DNA from: Jaenimonas drosophilae
Taxonomy: Eukaryota; Euglenozoa; Kinetoplastea; Trypanosomatida; Trypanosomatidae
DNA: 64,000 nucleotides
Reading direction: 5' to 3'
Assembly (NCBI GenBank): GCA_030849065.1
Contig: JASAON010001647.1
Location: 1 to 64,000, forward strand
Positions within the stretch are counted from its first letter, which is position 1. Every line of letters starts with the position of its first letter. Below, one piece after another: positions 29,505 to 39,083 of this stretch. The notes beneath the pieces are model-generated. The model searched no databases and was not told the DNA's origin. It saw only the letters and a list, made by a program, of their open reading frames with translations. Made by a program: the position numbers and the translations under genes.

Positions 29505-32500
29505 TCACCCATTTGTGTGAAGATGTGTGGCATCACGCACCCATTCATGTTGGATGCCCTTCGTTGCAACACTCATCTCCACGAAGTACCCATCCGCGGC
29601 CATGTCAGTGAGTGTGCGTCTAATCATGCGCACGCAATCATCATCATCCTTGGCAATGAGAAGCATGAATCCACCGCCTCCTGCTCCAGCCAACTTGGCG
29701 CCATCAATCCATGGATCCACGGCGCGCAACATCGCATCCACCAAAGTTGTAGATGACCGCGAAGATAAACGTTGGTTCAGCCGCCACGAATCACGCAACA
29801 AGACGCCAACACGTGAAAGTTGTTGTGATGGGTGTACCTCATCCTCCGTCATGCTGATCACCGCCTCCATCTCGTGAGCAACGTGTTGCATCTCCTCCAA
29901 CACATCCAGCTGTGTCGGGGCATGCCGCAACACATTCTGCACCACCTCATGCAGGATGGTGGATGCTGGACGTGAGATGCCCGTGAAGAAGAGCAAACAC
30001 CGCGACGCATTTGCTGGATGTGAGAACACCTCATGACGCAACAAACGTACACGAGGGCGTTGATGCACACCGGCACAAGACTCAACCATCTTCAGCCCTG
30101 GCATCAAACCACCAAACTGATCTTGCCATCCTCCACCCGTCGTGAGGAGCTGCTCAAGGGCCAACACACGCGCACACACATCTTCCGTTGACCAATTCAA
30201 GTGCGTGAAGGAGGACAACGCATGCAACACCGCGCCCGCAACGATGGAGCTCGTGCCAAGTCCTGAGCCAACAGGAATGTTGGCAGCCATTGTGAGACGA
30301 AGGCCGTGGCCGTCAAAATCCCGCATGAGTTGTTCGCGCAACGTGCGTGTTGGTGCGTCAGCAAAGGTTGGATGGAAGCCACACAAGCACAGCGCGGCCT
30401 TCACAATAGCAAAGGGTGTGTGTAAGGATGTGGCATAGGTGTAGATGGATGCGTAGTCGGAGAGGATGAGCTCTTCGTGGACGTCGTGGGAACACACATG
30501 AATCCAAGGTTGTTGGGGGAGCACATCAACGCGTACGTGAATGGGTTGTGTGCCGTTCATGCAGATGCCGGTGTTGAGCACACAACCGCCATGAAGGAGG
30601 CTGAAGGGTGGCGTGTCAGTCCAGCCTCCAGCGAGATCAATGCGTGCGGGGCAACGTACCACCAAGGATGAAGATGGTGATGATGATGGTGATGACGAGC
30701 GTCGTGGCCACACACGTCCCTCACGTGGCAACGCATTCACCACCACCGTACGAAGTACATCCATTGCATGGCGATGATGAAACATGGACGCGTCTTGAGC
30801 AGCAATCATACTACAGCTGAACCTTCTTGGTGTTGTTGATGATGATGCAGTTTCGTCGTCATTGGCCAGTGATGATGCGACGTGTTGCATCACATCCGAA
30901 GCAAACATGTGAAGATGTGAAGGGGCCAGTGCCACCGATGGCGGCATCTCCACCGTTGTACTCAACAATGATGATGACGAAGATGAAGACGCTGCTGTTG
31001 TGGGTGGTGGCGGCTGTGTCAGAAGCCACGTTGGTAGTGGCATCGCGAGCTCCACCACATCCGCTGCTGCACGAAGAAGATTAACACTCGGAGCAGCGGC
31101 CACGTCCAAATCACCGCGGAGGAGAGCCGCCAACACGTCAGCGCCTTCTTGCATCGTAACTTGTTGGTCCAGTACACGGTCAACGTCAGTGGCGGTGCTG
31201 AAATCAGCGGCAGAGATGCGTGGCGACGCACGCCACACTTCTGCCAGTTGCTTCCGCTCCGTCAGCGTCATTGGCACCTCATCAACGTCATTCAAGTGTG
31301 TTGCAGATGATGATGATGATGATGTGGGTAGCTCCAGCATCCATCGCAGAAGTTGGCCGAGCTTGGGTACATCACAACTGCACGGAAACAATCGAAGATG
31401 ATGCAAATCTATCACAGATGATGATGATGATGATGAAATTGGCAGAACATCATCGATCGTGAGGTGATGATGTTGCAGCCAACACGAGAGCGGCACATTC
31501 ATGAAGATGACGTCATCCATGGATGATACGCTTGGTGTGGTGGTTGTGTGCCGCGGTGCAACGAAGGAGTCATGCAGCCCGTAGGGCCGAATGGCAAACC
31601 ACTCAACATCATCACGGGTCTGACAACTTGGCGGCGGTCGCAGCGGAAGTACCGCTACGCACTGATGCTCCGCCATCGTGATGCTCCACTGATTGCGTGG
31701 AACCCCGGTGATGATGTTGCCGCACGTGATTCGCCATCCCCGACTGATCCACGAGCTCTCCACCCATGACGGTAGCAGAGATGAAGGAGCATCAGCACAC
31801 GTACATATTGACGTGGCTGCACCAAGTTGTGATGGTGCATATTGATTCTGCGTACACAATGGGGAGATGACGGCGTGTTGTGAGATGATCCGCCAACTTC
31901 CATCACACTGTTGTTGTGTGAATGATGAAGCCTTCCCCAACATCTCTGCCATCCATGATTTGCGTCGCAGCAGCTCCATCGTTGACCGGAGGAGATCCAA
32001 GTTGGTTCCCACGTGATGAAAAGTGCAAACGTCTTCACCCAACACGATGATGCGCACCCGCCACGGTGGCGATGGTGTTGATGGTGATGATGCGGGATGC
32101 GTGCCAAACATGGAGCCAAAGCTACCAAAGAGATCATAGTTGTGGTACGTCCATCTGGATGCACTCGTCGTATTGTGTTCCGCATCCGAATAAGATGATG
32201 ATGATGATGATGATGATATATGCCGCATCGATTGCGATTGAATGTACGTGATGGCTCGATCACCAAGCAGCCACAGACCAGCATCCACGAAAAAGTCAGC
32301 GTCATCCTCGGAGCAGCACCGCTCAATCTCCTCCTTCGTTGGCTTCTGCTTCATGTATCGGAGTACACGTGTTCTGCGATCCACGAAGAAGACGCCGTGG
32401 TTGGTTGCAATGTTTACGCCACGTTGCAGCGCCACACACAGGACCTCTGCTTCATGATGATCATCATGATCATCATCATCCTGTTTCTTCTTCATTTGTA

Positions 32501-33209
32501 CGTCCTCTTCATCATATGGAGTGTTCGCTGCGGCGAGCGCAGATACCAAGGATTCGTCGAGCGCATCGCCATCTCTGTGGTGTGCGAGAAGAACATCTCC
32601 GCACGCCACCAACGTGGTTAAGTGGCGCGGTGCAACATGACGCAGACGAAGAAGAAGTGGCAACTGAGCCTCCATCAATGAAATACTCGAGTAGCAGTTA
32701 ATGTTGTTGTTGTTGCTGTTGTTGTTGTTGGGCATCGGTGTGAGGAGTTTGCCCAGTGACGCGTAGCTCGGAAGTCTGCGGGCTTGGCCGCCTGCGAGGA
32801 GCACCATGCGCGGTTCACTCTGCAGCCACGTGGTGCTGAGGAGAGATGAGGTCGCGGATGGACGTGGTGCATCATCATCTACATCATCCTTGATGAGCCA
32901 CGTCGCGCCAACATCATCATGCTTGTGTGTGTCAGAGGTGCTCTTCGCTGATGATCTCTGTTGGGCATCATAGCAGCGCTGGAGTGCGTAAATCAGTCCT
33001 CCGCCAGTACCCAGGTAGTCATTGCCCTCACTACATGCAAACATGCGCAACCGTGATGCATGTTGATGTGGATGTGTGTGAAGATGAGCGGCTTTGGACG
33101 ATGATGGAGATGATGGTCGTGGCATCAACTTATCTGCCAGCATTTGCAGTGCAGAAGCAAAACGCTTTGACCTCAGCGCGCACGTCGGGACGCTGACTAT
33201 GACGCGCAT
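29505..33209 (-). CDS. FKP: Bifunctional fucokinase / GDP-fucose pyrophosphorylase
   Basis: A 1234-residue FKP-type enzyme that phosphorylates L-fucose (or a relative such as D-arabinose) and joins the product to GMP. The N-terminal half is the pyrophosphorylase: MVLLAGGQARRLPSYASLGK is the nucleotide-binding loop, followed by FFVDAGLWLLG. The C-terminal GHMP kinase (about 830-1234) has RCPARIDLAGGWTDTPPFS, IPVGSGLGTSSI (ATP loop) and KLAGAGGGGFMLLI. Leishmania has two such proteins (FKP40 and AFKP80) while African trypanosomes make GDP-fucose from GDP-mannose. Long Ser runs from TCA repeats interrupt the first half. The start at 33209 follows AG 33237-33236 behind a good T/C tract; a longer frame with a hydrophobic start upstream is thereby excluded. 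Confidence 0.9.
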   Translation of the reverse strand: MRVIVSVPTCALRSKRFASALQMLADKLMPRPSSPSSSKAAHLHTHPHQHASRLRMFACSEGNDYLGTGGGLIYALQRCYDAQQRSSAKSTSDTHKHDDVGATWLIKDDVDDDAPRPSATSSLLSTTWLQSEPRMVLLAGGQARRLPSYASLGKLLTPMPNNNNSNNNNINCYSSISLMEAQLPLLLRLRHVAPRHLTTLVACGDVLLAHHRDGDALDESLVSALAAANTPYDEEDVQMKKKQDDDDHDDHHEAEVLCVALQRGVNIATNHGVFFVDRRTRVLRYMKQKPTKEEIERCCSEDDADFFVDAGLWLLGDRAITYIQSQSMRHISSSSSSSSYSDAEHNTTSASRWTYHNYDLFGSFGSMFGTHPASSPSTPSPPWRVRIIVLGEDVCTFHHVGTNLDLLRSTMELLRRKSWMAEMLGKASSFTQQQCDGSWRIISQHAVISPLCTQNQYAPSQLGAATSICTCADAPSSLLPSWVESSWISRGWRITCGNIITGVPRNQWSITMAEHQCVAVLPLRPPPSCQTRDDVEWFAIRPYGLHDSFVAPRHTTTTPSVSSMDDVIFMNVPLSCWLQHHHLTIDDVLPISSSSSSSVIDLHHLRLFPCSCDVPKLGQLLRWMLELPTSSSSSSATHLNDVDEVPMTLTERKQLAEVWRASPRISAADFSTATDVDRVLDQQVTMQEGADVLAALLRGDLDVAAAPSVNLLRAAADVVELAMPLPTWLLTQPPPPTTAASSSSSSSLLSTTVEMPPSVALAPSHLHMFASDVMQHVASSLANDDETASSSTTPRRFSCSMIAAQDASMFHHRHAMDVLRTVVVNALPREGRVWPRRSSSPSSSPSSSLVVRCPARIDLAGGWTDTPPFSLLHGGCVLNTGICMNGTQPIHVRVDVLPQQPWIHVCSHDVHEELILSDYASIYTYATSLHTPFAIVKAALCLCGFHPTFADAPTRTLREQLMRDFDGHGLRLTMAANIPVGSGLGTSSIVAGAVLHALSSFTHLNWSTEDVCARVLALEQLLTTGGGWQDQFGGLMPGLKMVESCAGVHQRPRVRLLRHEVFSHPANASRCLLFFTGISRPASTILHEVVQNVLRHAPTQLDVLEEMQHVAHEMEAVISMTEDEVHPSQQLSRVGVLLRDSWRLNQRLSSRSSTTLVDAMLRAVDPWIDGAKLAGAGGGGFMLLIAKDDDDCVRMIRRTLTDMAADGYFVEMSVATKGIQHEWVRDATHLHTNG

Positions 33210-33479
33210 CTTCGCCCGCCGATTAATCTGTGAAGCTGCACAAGAAAATAGAAGGAATATGATGATGATGGTGATGATGATACATAGAAGTGCGTTGTAG
33301 CACATGTCATCAAGTGTGTGCGTGGAGTTCATGTCAATTTCATCGCAACAAACGAATTAGTTCGTCCGATAAAAGAAGGATGTTGGTGATGATAAAGATG
33401 ATGTTGTGCGCATCTGTTTCAAGGACACCATCGCGCCATCACACCACCAACTCCAAACGCAACATCACATGCAGTTTCG

Positions 33480-34148
33480 CTAGAAAATGATGAGCATCAG
33501 GAGGAGCACCACAACTGCCACGGCAAAATCAGTTGAAATGTGCTTGTTTGCCGCGTGGAAGTCCCGCGTCGCCACACACGTCCGCGCATAATCACGTACA
33601 AATGGTGGTGCATCCTTCTCAATGCACTCGTACTTGGTATGCAGAATGTGATGGAGATGTTCTAACGTGGCATGTGTGAGTTGCGGGGCAATGCTCGCGA
33701 TAAGAAGCCATGTAGGCAGCAACAGCATCTGCAACACGAGCAGAGCCGCCTTCCACATGATTAAGCCACCCGGTTGTTTGGCCTCCAGCTCACGCATCCA
33801 CTGCTTCTGCAACACCGCGAGCTCACCAAAGTGCGTCGTCATTGTCTTGGCCATCTCCGCACGCGTTGTGTACTGACCAAAGATGGAGAAGTAGTGCACC
33901 ATGATCATGGCCGCTGTGGGGGTCGCGGTGAGTGCGGCAACGAAGGAAAAGTGTTTGGCGTGTGCAGCATCAAAACGTTTGGGGATATCCTGAATGAATA
34001 AGTTGTGGCCCGCCATAAAATCACCCAGAAAGACGCCACCCTTGGTTGGATACCAATCAACGTACTTGCGTGCAATGTTAGGCCAGCGCAACCCGCTGCT
34101 GCCCTTACTCGGTCCTGCACGAACAAGGAGTGAAGAAGTTATATGCAT
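33480..34148 (-). CDS. Unknown membrane protein, probably mitochondrial
   Basis: No family recognised. The 222-residue protein has a short basic start (MHITSSLLVRAGPSKGSSGL), then ARKYVDWYPTKGGVFLGDFM. Three hydrophobic segments follow at about 67-90 (FVAALTATPTAAMIMVHYF), 130-152 (AALLVLQMLLLPTWLLIASI) and the last 15 residues, which could act as a tail anchor. The length, basic presequence-like start and membrane segments fit a small inner-membrane or respiratory-complex subunit, but this is inference. The ATG at 34148 is the first after AG 34297-34296; the frame is open further upstream without an ATG inside the leader. Confidence 0.6.
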   Translation of the reverse strand: MHITSSLLVRAGPSKGSSGLRWPNIARKYVDWYPTKGGVFLGDFMAGHNLFIQDIPKRFDAAHAKHFSFVAALTATPTAAMIMVHYFSIFGQYTTRAEMAKTMTTHFGELAVLQKQWMRELEAKQPGGLIMWKAALLVLQMLLLPTWLLIASIAPQLTHATLEHLHHILHTKYECIEKDAPPFVRDYARTCVATRDFHAANKHISTDFAVAVVVLLLMLIIF

Positions 34149-34592
34149 GTGCAGGATGCGTGTGTGTGTGTGTGTCTGCCGTGCTTGGATTATCGATGAA
34201 TGTGGAGAAGGTGTGTATGTGGCGATCAGCGTACACACTCGTTTATTGTTTTTTTGTTGGTTTTCTGTGGCAGAATGACGCAACAATGTTGTAGCCTAAA
34301 AACGAAGAAGAAGAAGAAGCACGCACCAATATATCACGCAGCACCGCTCATCACTCAAACACATCAGTTATGTAGGTATTATCTAGTTTTTTTTCTTTAG
34401 CTCATCAAATCATCAATCAGTACTGAAATAAGTTGTTCGTCACCACGCGAGTGTAGAACTCCTCTTCATCATCATCTCCACAAACCACAACAACAGCGTC
34501 ATGGCCTGAAAACAACGAAAAGAAGGAGGAGCTCGGCCACCATCACATGCTGATCCTACATACGCGTACGCACACACTTGTGTGTGTACTGC
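34149..34592 (-). promoter_or_regulatory. Gap with trans-splice acceptor
   Basis: A (TTC)n tract and T-run at about 34298-34322 end in TTTTTAG (AG at 34297-34296). The leader of about 147 nt contains no ATG before 34148. The rest is the 3' untranslated region of the L21e gene; nothing else seen. Confidence 0.6.
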
Positions 34593-35072
34593 CTAGTAGG
34601 GGAGCATGGCCTCGTAGTCAGCAGGGGTACGGGCGAGCACCTCCACGTTCTTGGGGCGCACGAAGCCACCGTTGCGGGTGCTCTTCTTGTTCTCGGGCAG
34701 CGCCTTACCGGCCTTCTTGGCGGCCACACGCTGGAGGTGCTCCTGCTCCTTCTTGTGGAAGGCCTCCTGGCAGCGGGACTTGCGGACGTGCTCGAAGCGG
34801 ACGCAGATGCGCTTGCGGAGGGTGCGGTTGCGGACGGGCTTGTTCACAATGACGCCGACACCGCGGGGGGTGACGTTCCAGACGATACCGGTGCGGCCGT
34901 GGTAGTACTTGTGGGGCATACCTGCGCGCACGGCGGAGTCAGCCACGACATCAACGTAGTCACCGACCTTCACGTTGGTGAGGATGGTGGAGACGGAGGG
35001 GACGCCGTGCTTGCGGAACTTCTTGGCGAAGAGGTGGCGGGTGCCGCACTTGTAGCCGTAGGAGTGGACCAT
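34593..35072 (-). CDS. RPL21: 60S ribosomal protein L21e
   Basis: A 159-residue cytosolic large-subunit ribosomal protein of the eL21 family. The N-terminus MVHSYGYKCGTRHLFAKKFR, the central VGDYVDVVADSAVRAGMPHK followed by YYHGRTGIVWNVTPRGVGV, and RNRTLRKRICVRFEHVRKSR are the family's RNA-binding and core strands, and the length is normal. Codon use is more restricted and GC-rich than in neighbouring genes, as expected for a highly expressed gene. The acceptor is excellent: a TTC tract, then TCGTAG (AG at 35101-35100), leaving a leader of about 27 nt. Confidence 0.97.
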   Translation of the reverse strand: MVHSYGYKCGTRHLFAKKFRKHGVPSVSTILTNVKVGDYVDVVADSAVRAGMPHKYYHGRTGIVWNVTPRGVGVIVNKPVRNRTLRKRICVRFEHVRKSRCQEAFHKKEQEHLQRVAAKKAGKALPENKKSTRNGGFVRPKNVEVLARTPADYEAMLPY

Positions 35073-36445
35073 CGTGAATGAAGGGCTAACAACTCAATTC
35101 TACGAGGAAGATGATGACGTACAAGAAGAAGAAGAATGTGGCAGTGGTACACTACGAAAAGAGGTCCGTGTTGGATGTGCTGGATTGGATGCAGCCAAGA
35201 TACAGACAGAGAGAAGCATGATTGATGGAGGGTGTTTGTTGATGGCGCTGTGTGCTAGATCTCACGAAGGACGAAGAAAAATGAATGAACGACGTGGTGA
35301 CGTGAAGTGGGTGCACCTCATCATCATCCATCGATTCATGATGTCTGGCGGTAGGGTCAATCATCAAGCACGCACACACACACACACTTTGGTGAAGTGA
35401 TGGGAACTATGTGTAGCTCTGCTGGTACCACCAACATACACACGCACACATATACGACGGCCATCATCAGGCAGACGTGATATATATAGTTTACGTGTGT
35501 GTGTTTGTGTGTTTGTGTTTGTGTGTGCGTGAACAATTTCGGTTGTGCGTGTGGTGGTGGAGAGGATGTTTTTTCCATCACCTTCACAACGTCAACACGC
35601 GCGCTGTGCGCAGAGATGCCCCATCAGCCAATCATGTACAAAAAAATCAGCAAAAGAAAAATGGTTGTGGATAGCGATGGTGCGACCGACGAACACGAAC
35701 ACGGACGACGTGTTTTATGGTATAGGTGTGCATGCGCGCATGCATGCCTATGTGTGTACAGCATATGAAGGTTGTGTGTGTGTTGTTTATGATGATGGGT
35801 TAGTGCTGCCGTACACACATTCGGTGGAGGAGTAGGGGGAGAGAAAGAGGGGGACGAACAGTCGCGAAACACTCGTCTTGATCCATCATTTGGTGTGGCT
35901 ACTTCCGTCAAAAAAAAATGTGCAACAAGAAAACAACCACAACAGAAAAAAAAGGAGGGAGGGATAAAGGATGATGGAGGGTACGCCGACGTACCTCATC
36001 TTATCTCCTCCACCTCTCCACTCAGCTGGCGCACACACAGACCAAGCATGCGCGCATTTCTAGGCCTTCTATATATGCGAGTCATTGCGGTAACATCATA
36101 ATTTGGTATTGCAAACATGAAGCTACGCATACAGATTATGCTGGTCGTCATTGGGGAAGAAGTCAATACAAGAAGAAGAGGTGCTCCTCTCTCTAAGTTC
36201 GTGCAACAACAACAACAACAACAAGCATCACCATCGTCATCATCATCATCACTGGCAGCGAGAATTGTCTGTCTTGGGCTGCAGTTTCTATATCGTTCCA
36301 TGTTGATTTGTATGATGATGATGAATGAACATGAAAATGATGATGGCGATGCTTGTTGTATTCGTGAGGGAGTTCCTTCATCCGTGCATGATGACAATCA
36401 CAGATAGATCATCATCATCATCATCATCATTCACGCGAGCTCACC
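35073..36445 (-). promoter_or_regulatory. Long intercistronic gap
   Basis: Nearly 1.4 kb between the amastin-like gene and L21e. It contains GT/CA runs (about 35375-35390, 35494-35530), T-rich tracts on the coding strand (about 35908-35920, 35945-35958), GAT/ATC and TTG trinucleotide runs (about 36205-36250), and at its right-transcribed end the L21e acceptor (AG at 35101-35100). A 101-codon frame at 35996-36301 uses many ATA and AGA codons unlike the genes here and is not called. Confidence 0.5.
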
Positions 36446-36985
36446 TTAACTGAAGAGCTCGAAGACGATGGAGAGGACGAAGCCGCCACACGAGATGCAG
36501 AGCAGTGCGAATCCCTCCACGAGATTGTATCCTTGTGTCTTGAAGGATGTGACGGAGACCTCGTCGTTGTTGCACAAGCTGCTTGTGTAGCTTGACACCA
36601 CGAATGCCATCGCCACAATCATGCAGCATGCGCAGACAAGCTGAAGGAAGAGGAGGAAGCAGCAGCAGCAGCACTTGCGCTTGATGTACAGGTGGCCAAA
36701 GGCGGCGTAGCTCGCAATGAGGCCAACCACACTTCCGCCCGCGTTGAGGCATGACGCAACAATGTAGAAGTTTTTCAGCGTGCCACACGTCCAATCCCAG
36801 CTCACGCTCACGGTTGCAACGAAGTATCCATCCACCTTAGGAGTACGCATCATAGAAAACCAATAATACACGGAGAGTGTGTTGTCATTCTCCTTCTGAC
36901 GGAGGAGTGGGAGGAAGATGGAGGCCACGGCTGCTCCCGTGGAGAGGACCACTAAGAAGAAGACAATGACACGTGCACAGAGCAT
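36446..36985 (-). CDS. Amastin-like four-helix membrane protein
   Basis: A 179-residue protein with four predicted membrane helices: about 3-24, 80-100, 105-130 and 158-178. Loop 1 contains SWDWTCGTLKNF and the second external loop SSYTSSLCNNDEV, giving one Cys in each outer loop. Length, topology and the WTCGTLK position match the amastin surface family of kinetoplastids, which shares a claudin-like plan. The match to the classic amastin signature is loose, so a related four-helix family is possible. A Cys run (KRKCCCCCF) between helices 2 and 3 could be palmitoylated. The ATG at 36985 is the first in a 164-nt leader from AG 37150-37149, so the longer upstream frame is excluded. Confidence 0.6.
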   Translation of the reverse strand: MLCARVIVFFLVVLSTGAAVASIFLPLLRQKENDNTLSVYYWFSMMRTPKVDGYFVATVSVSWDWTCGTLKNFYIVASCLNAGGSVVGLIASYAAFGHLYIKRKCCCCCFLLFLQLVCACCMIVAMAFVVSSYTSSLCNNDEVSVTSFKTQGYNLVEGFALLCISCGGFVLSIVFELFS

Positions 36986-37289
36986 GGTGAATGTGGTGTG
37001 TGTGTGTGCGTGTGTTGTGTGGTTGCACAACGGAGTGAGAGAGTATGTGTTGGTAGATGTATGTGGGATGGCCTGCTTCACGTGTGTGAGTGTGAGAACT
37101 ACGTCGAGGGGCCAAACAAGAAGCAGATGGAGATTTGCTAGTTGCACACTAGATACATCATGTTGGTGTGGGAAGAAGAAGAAGAAGAAGAAGAAGAATT
37201 GTGCTGCAACAGATCATGCATGTTGTGTTCGTCTTCATGTGTTGGTATGGCTGTTGTTGTTCTTTTTGTGTTGGTATGCAAATCCTTCA
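36986..37289 (-). promoter_or_regulatory. Gap with (TTC)n tract and acceptor for the amastin-like gene
   Basis: A pure (TTC)n tract at 37172-37196 on the coding strand precedes TCTAG (AG at 37150-37149). No ATG occurs between this AG and the start at 36985. Confidence 0.65.
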
Positions 37290-38888
37290 CTAGAGAAGTG
37301 CGCGACGTACCTTCTTCAGACGTGCCGCTCGCTCCTTGTCTTCTGCCGGTGTTGGCAACACCACCACCGATGGCATCGTGGGTAGCTCCGTCAACGTCTG
37401 TGGCGGTGTTGGGCTTGGACTGGGGCGTCGATCCATGCGTACATCCATCTCCACCTCACGTTCACGTTTTCGTTGAGGTTGAGGGGTTGTTGTTGGTGGT
37501 GGCGTTGCTGTCAGTGTTGATATGGCTGTTGTTGTTGTTGTTGCTGAGTTGGTCTCCTCGTCAACATGCACAAAATCTGTGGTGAGACGGCTGGCCTCCC
37601 CGGCTGCAAAGCGCATCATCTCCACCGCCACATCATGAAAAGGACGCACATCCGCGGGGAGTGCTGTTGCACACTCAATCATCGTCAAGGCCATACGACG
37701 TTGCGCACCATCCCATGCATGCAGAGTTGTCGCTGAGTTTGTTTTCGTCTTCTTCGCATCATAGCGACGGCGATAGCGGGCCAACATACTCTCCGCCACC
37801 TCACTTGGACGCCGGCGGAGCTCTGATGAGAGACAGTGAACCGCCTCCATCAACGCCACAATTAACGCGTGTGTGGGGCGGCGTACCACCTCCTCCACAA
37901 AGGCACGCTGCTCTGCACGACTCGGTGGTGATGAATAGGGAAGTGCAAGACCTTCATCCTCGTTGTGGCCATGATCATCAACACCCTCATGAGCATCATC
38001 ATCATCGTGAGTGGTCAGTGGCACACCATCGAAATCCAGCGTCAAGGTGGCGTTGATACCAGGCATGAGAGGAATGGCGCAATTGGCGCGGAGCACCATG
38101 CGCGTCAACGAGCATCTTTGTTGTATGCCTTCGTCGTACGTGTGTTGTGGTAACGTTTCAGCATCTTGTGCCGAGTACATGTGTAGTGTATAGTAGCCCC
38201 CACGTTCCACCACCTCACCAGGATGTTGACGACGGAGCTCCTCATCATCCTCCGTGTGGCTTCGTTGCAACACATCGAGCAGCTGCGATGGTGCCATGGA
38301 GAGTGAGGGGTACTCACGTCCGACGCGGTCACGCAACACCTCTGCCGATTCATGCGCCAACCACCACGTTGGCACATCATCCTTCACCCCCCTTAACATG
38401 GATCGAAGGCCTGGCGGAAGCTCCACGAGCGCCGCAAAGCCGCCGTACACGTGACACACAACACGTACCATTGCCTCGCTGCACAACGTCTGTGATGGTG
38501 AATGTTGATGTTGTTGTTGTTGTTGGGATGCATCTCGATCCATCGAAGATGAGCTTGGCAGAGGTGCCGGTGATGTTGAGGGAGCACGGCTCAATGATGG
38601 TGGGCGTGTTGGCGGTTGCGAATCATCGCCGAGAGCGCCAACACCGTCGAGGTTCAGCATCGATTTGCATCGACTTGCCAACGCACCACCACCGTGGATG
38701 AGTAGTGCTGCATCATCCTTCACCGTGGATGGGTTAGCGGGGAGAAGTGATGAAGGTGAAGAGGTTCGGAGCTCCGCGGAAAGTGGCCTCCACGCAGCTT
38801 CACGCAGAAGTGTGCGGAGGAGTGGAGTACGAACACACTTGGACAGCACCTCAGCCGAGGTTCGCAGTGTGGTTGGCGAGTGATTCAT
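37290..38888 (-). CDS. Unknown protein with low-complexity linkers
   Basis: No family recognised. The 532-residue protein has a more ordered part at about 138-385: VRVVCHVYGGFAALVELPPG, PTWWLAHESAEVLRDRVGRE and GYYTLHMYSAQDAETLPQHT, then RANCAIPLMPGINATLTLDF. This is flanked by Ser/Pro-rich stretches, a Gln/His run and a Thr-rich, basic C-terminus ending ERAARLKKVRRALL. Nothing suggests membrane insertion or a presequence. The leader from AG 38910-38909 contains a five-codon upstream ORF (ATG at 38902) whose TGA overlaps the main ATG as ATGA. Confidence 0.7.
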   Translation of the reverse strand: MNHSPTTLRTSAEVLSKCVRTPLLRTLLREAAWRPLSAELRTSSPSSLLPANPSTVKDDAALLIHGGGALASRCKSMLNLDGVGALGDDSQPPTRPPSLSRAPSTSPAPLPSSSSMDRDASQQQQQHQHSPSQTLCSEAMVRVVCHVYGGFAALVELPPGLRSMLRGVKDDVPTWWLAHESAEVLRDRVGREYPSLSMAPSQLLDVLQRSHTEDDEELRRQHPGEVVERGGYYTLHMYSAQDAETLPQHTYDEGIQQRCSLTRMVLRANCAIPLMPGINATLTLDFDGVPLTTHDDDDAHEGVDDHGHNEDEGLALPYSSPPSRAEQRAFVEEVVRRPTHALIVALMEAVHCLSSELRRRPSEVAESMLARYRRRYDAKKTKTNSATTLHAWDGAQRRMALTMIECATALPADVRPFHDVAVEMMRFAAGEASRLTTDFVHVDEETNSATTTTTAISTLTATPPPTTTPQPQRKREREVEMDVRMDRRPSPSPTPPQTLTELPTMPSVVVLPTPAEDKERAARLKKVRRALL

Positions 38889-39083
38889 CTACCAACAACC
38901 ATTGAAGCCTACAAAAAGAAGAAGAAGAGCAGAAGTGAGATTGGATGGTTGGATGCATCATCAACACCAACATCAACTACGTACATCACCACAACACACA
39001 ACTTAGTTCAAGGAAACAGAAGCAGCCCCACACTCGGGTGTTGTGGTGCCTCCGTCAGATTCACCATCATCCTCATGTATCAA

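Noticed and set aside
33210..33332. Hydrophobic N-terminal extension of FKP resembling a membrane anchor
   Set aside because: A good T/C tract and AG at 33237-33236 lie inside it; its runs of Ile come from ATC repeats.
34578..35081. Long plus-strand open frame across the L21e gene
   Set aside because: It is the antisense shadow of a GC-rich, codon-biased ribosomal protein gene.
35996..36301. 101-codon minus frame starting at an ATG, with a Cys run and ending in QLSGEVEEIR
   Set aside because: It uses many ATA, AGA and TTA codons unlike the genes here, its runs come from GAT and TGT repeats, and no good acceptor precedes it.
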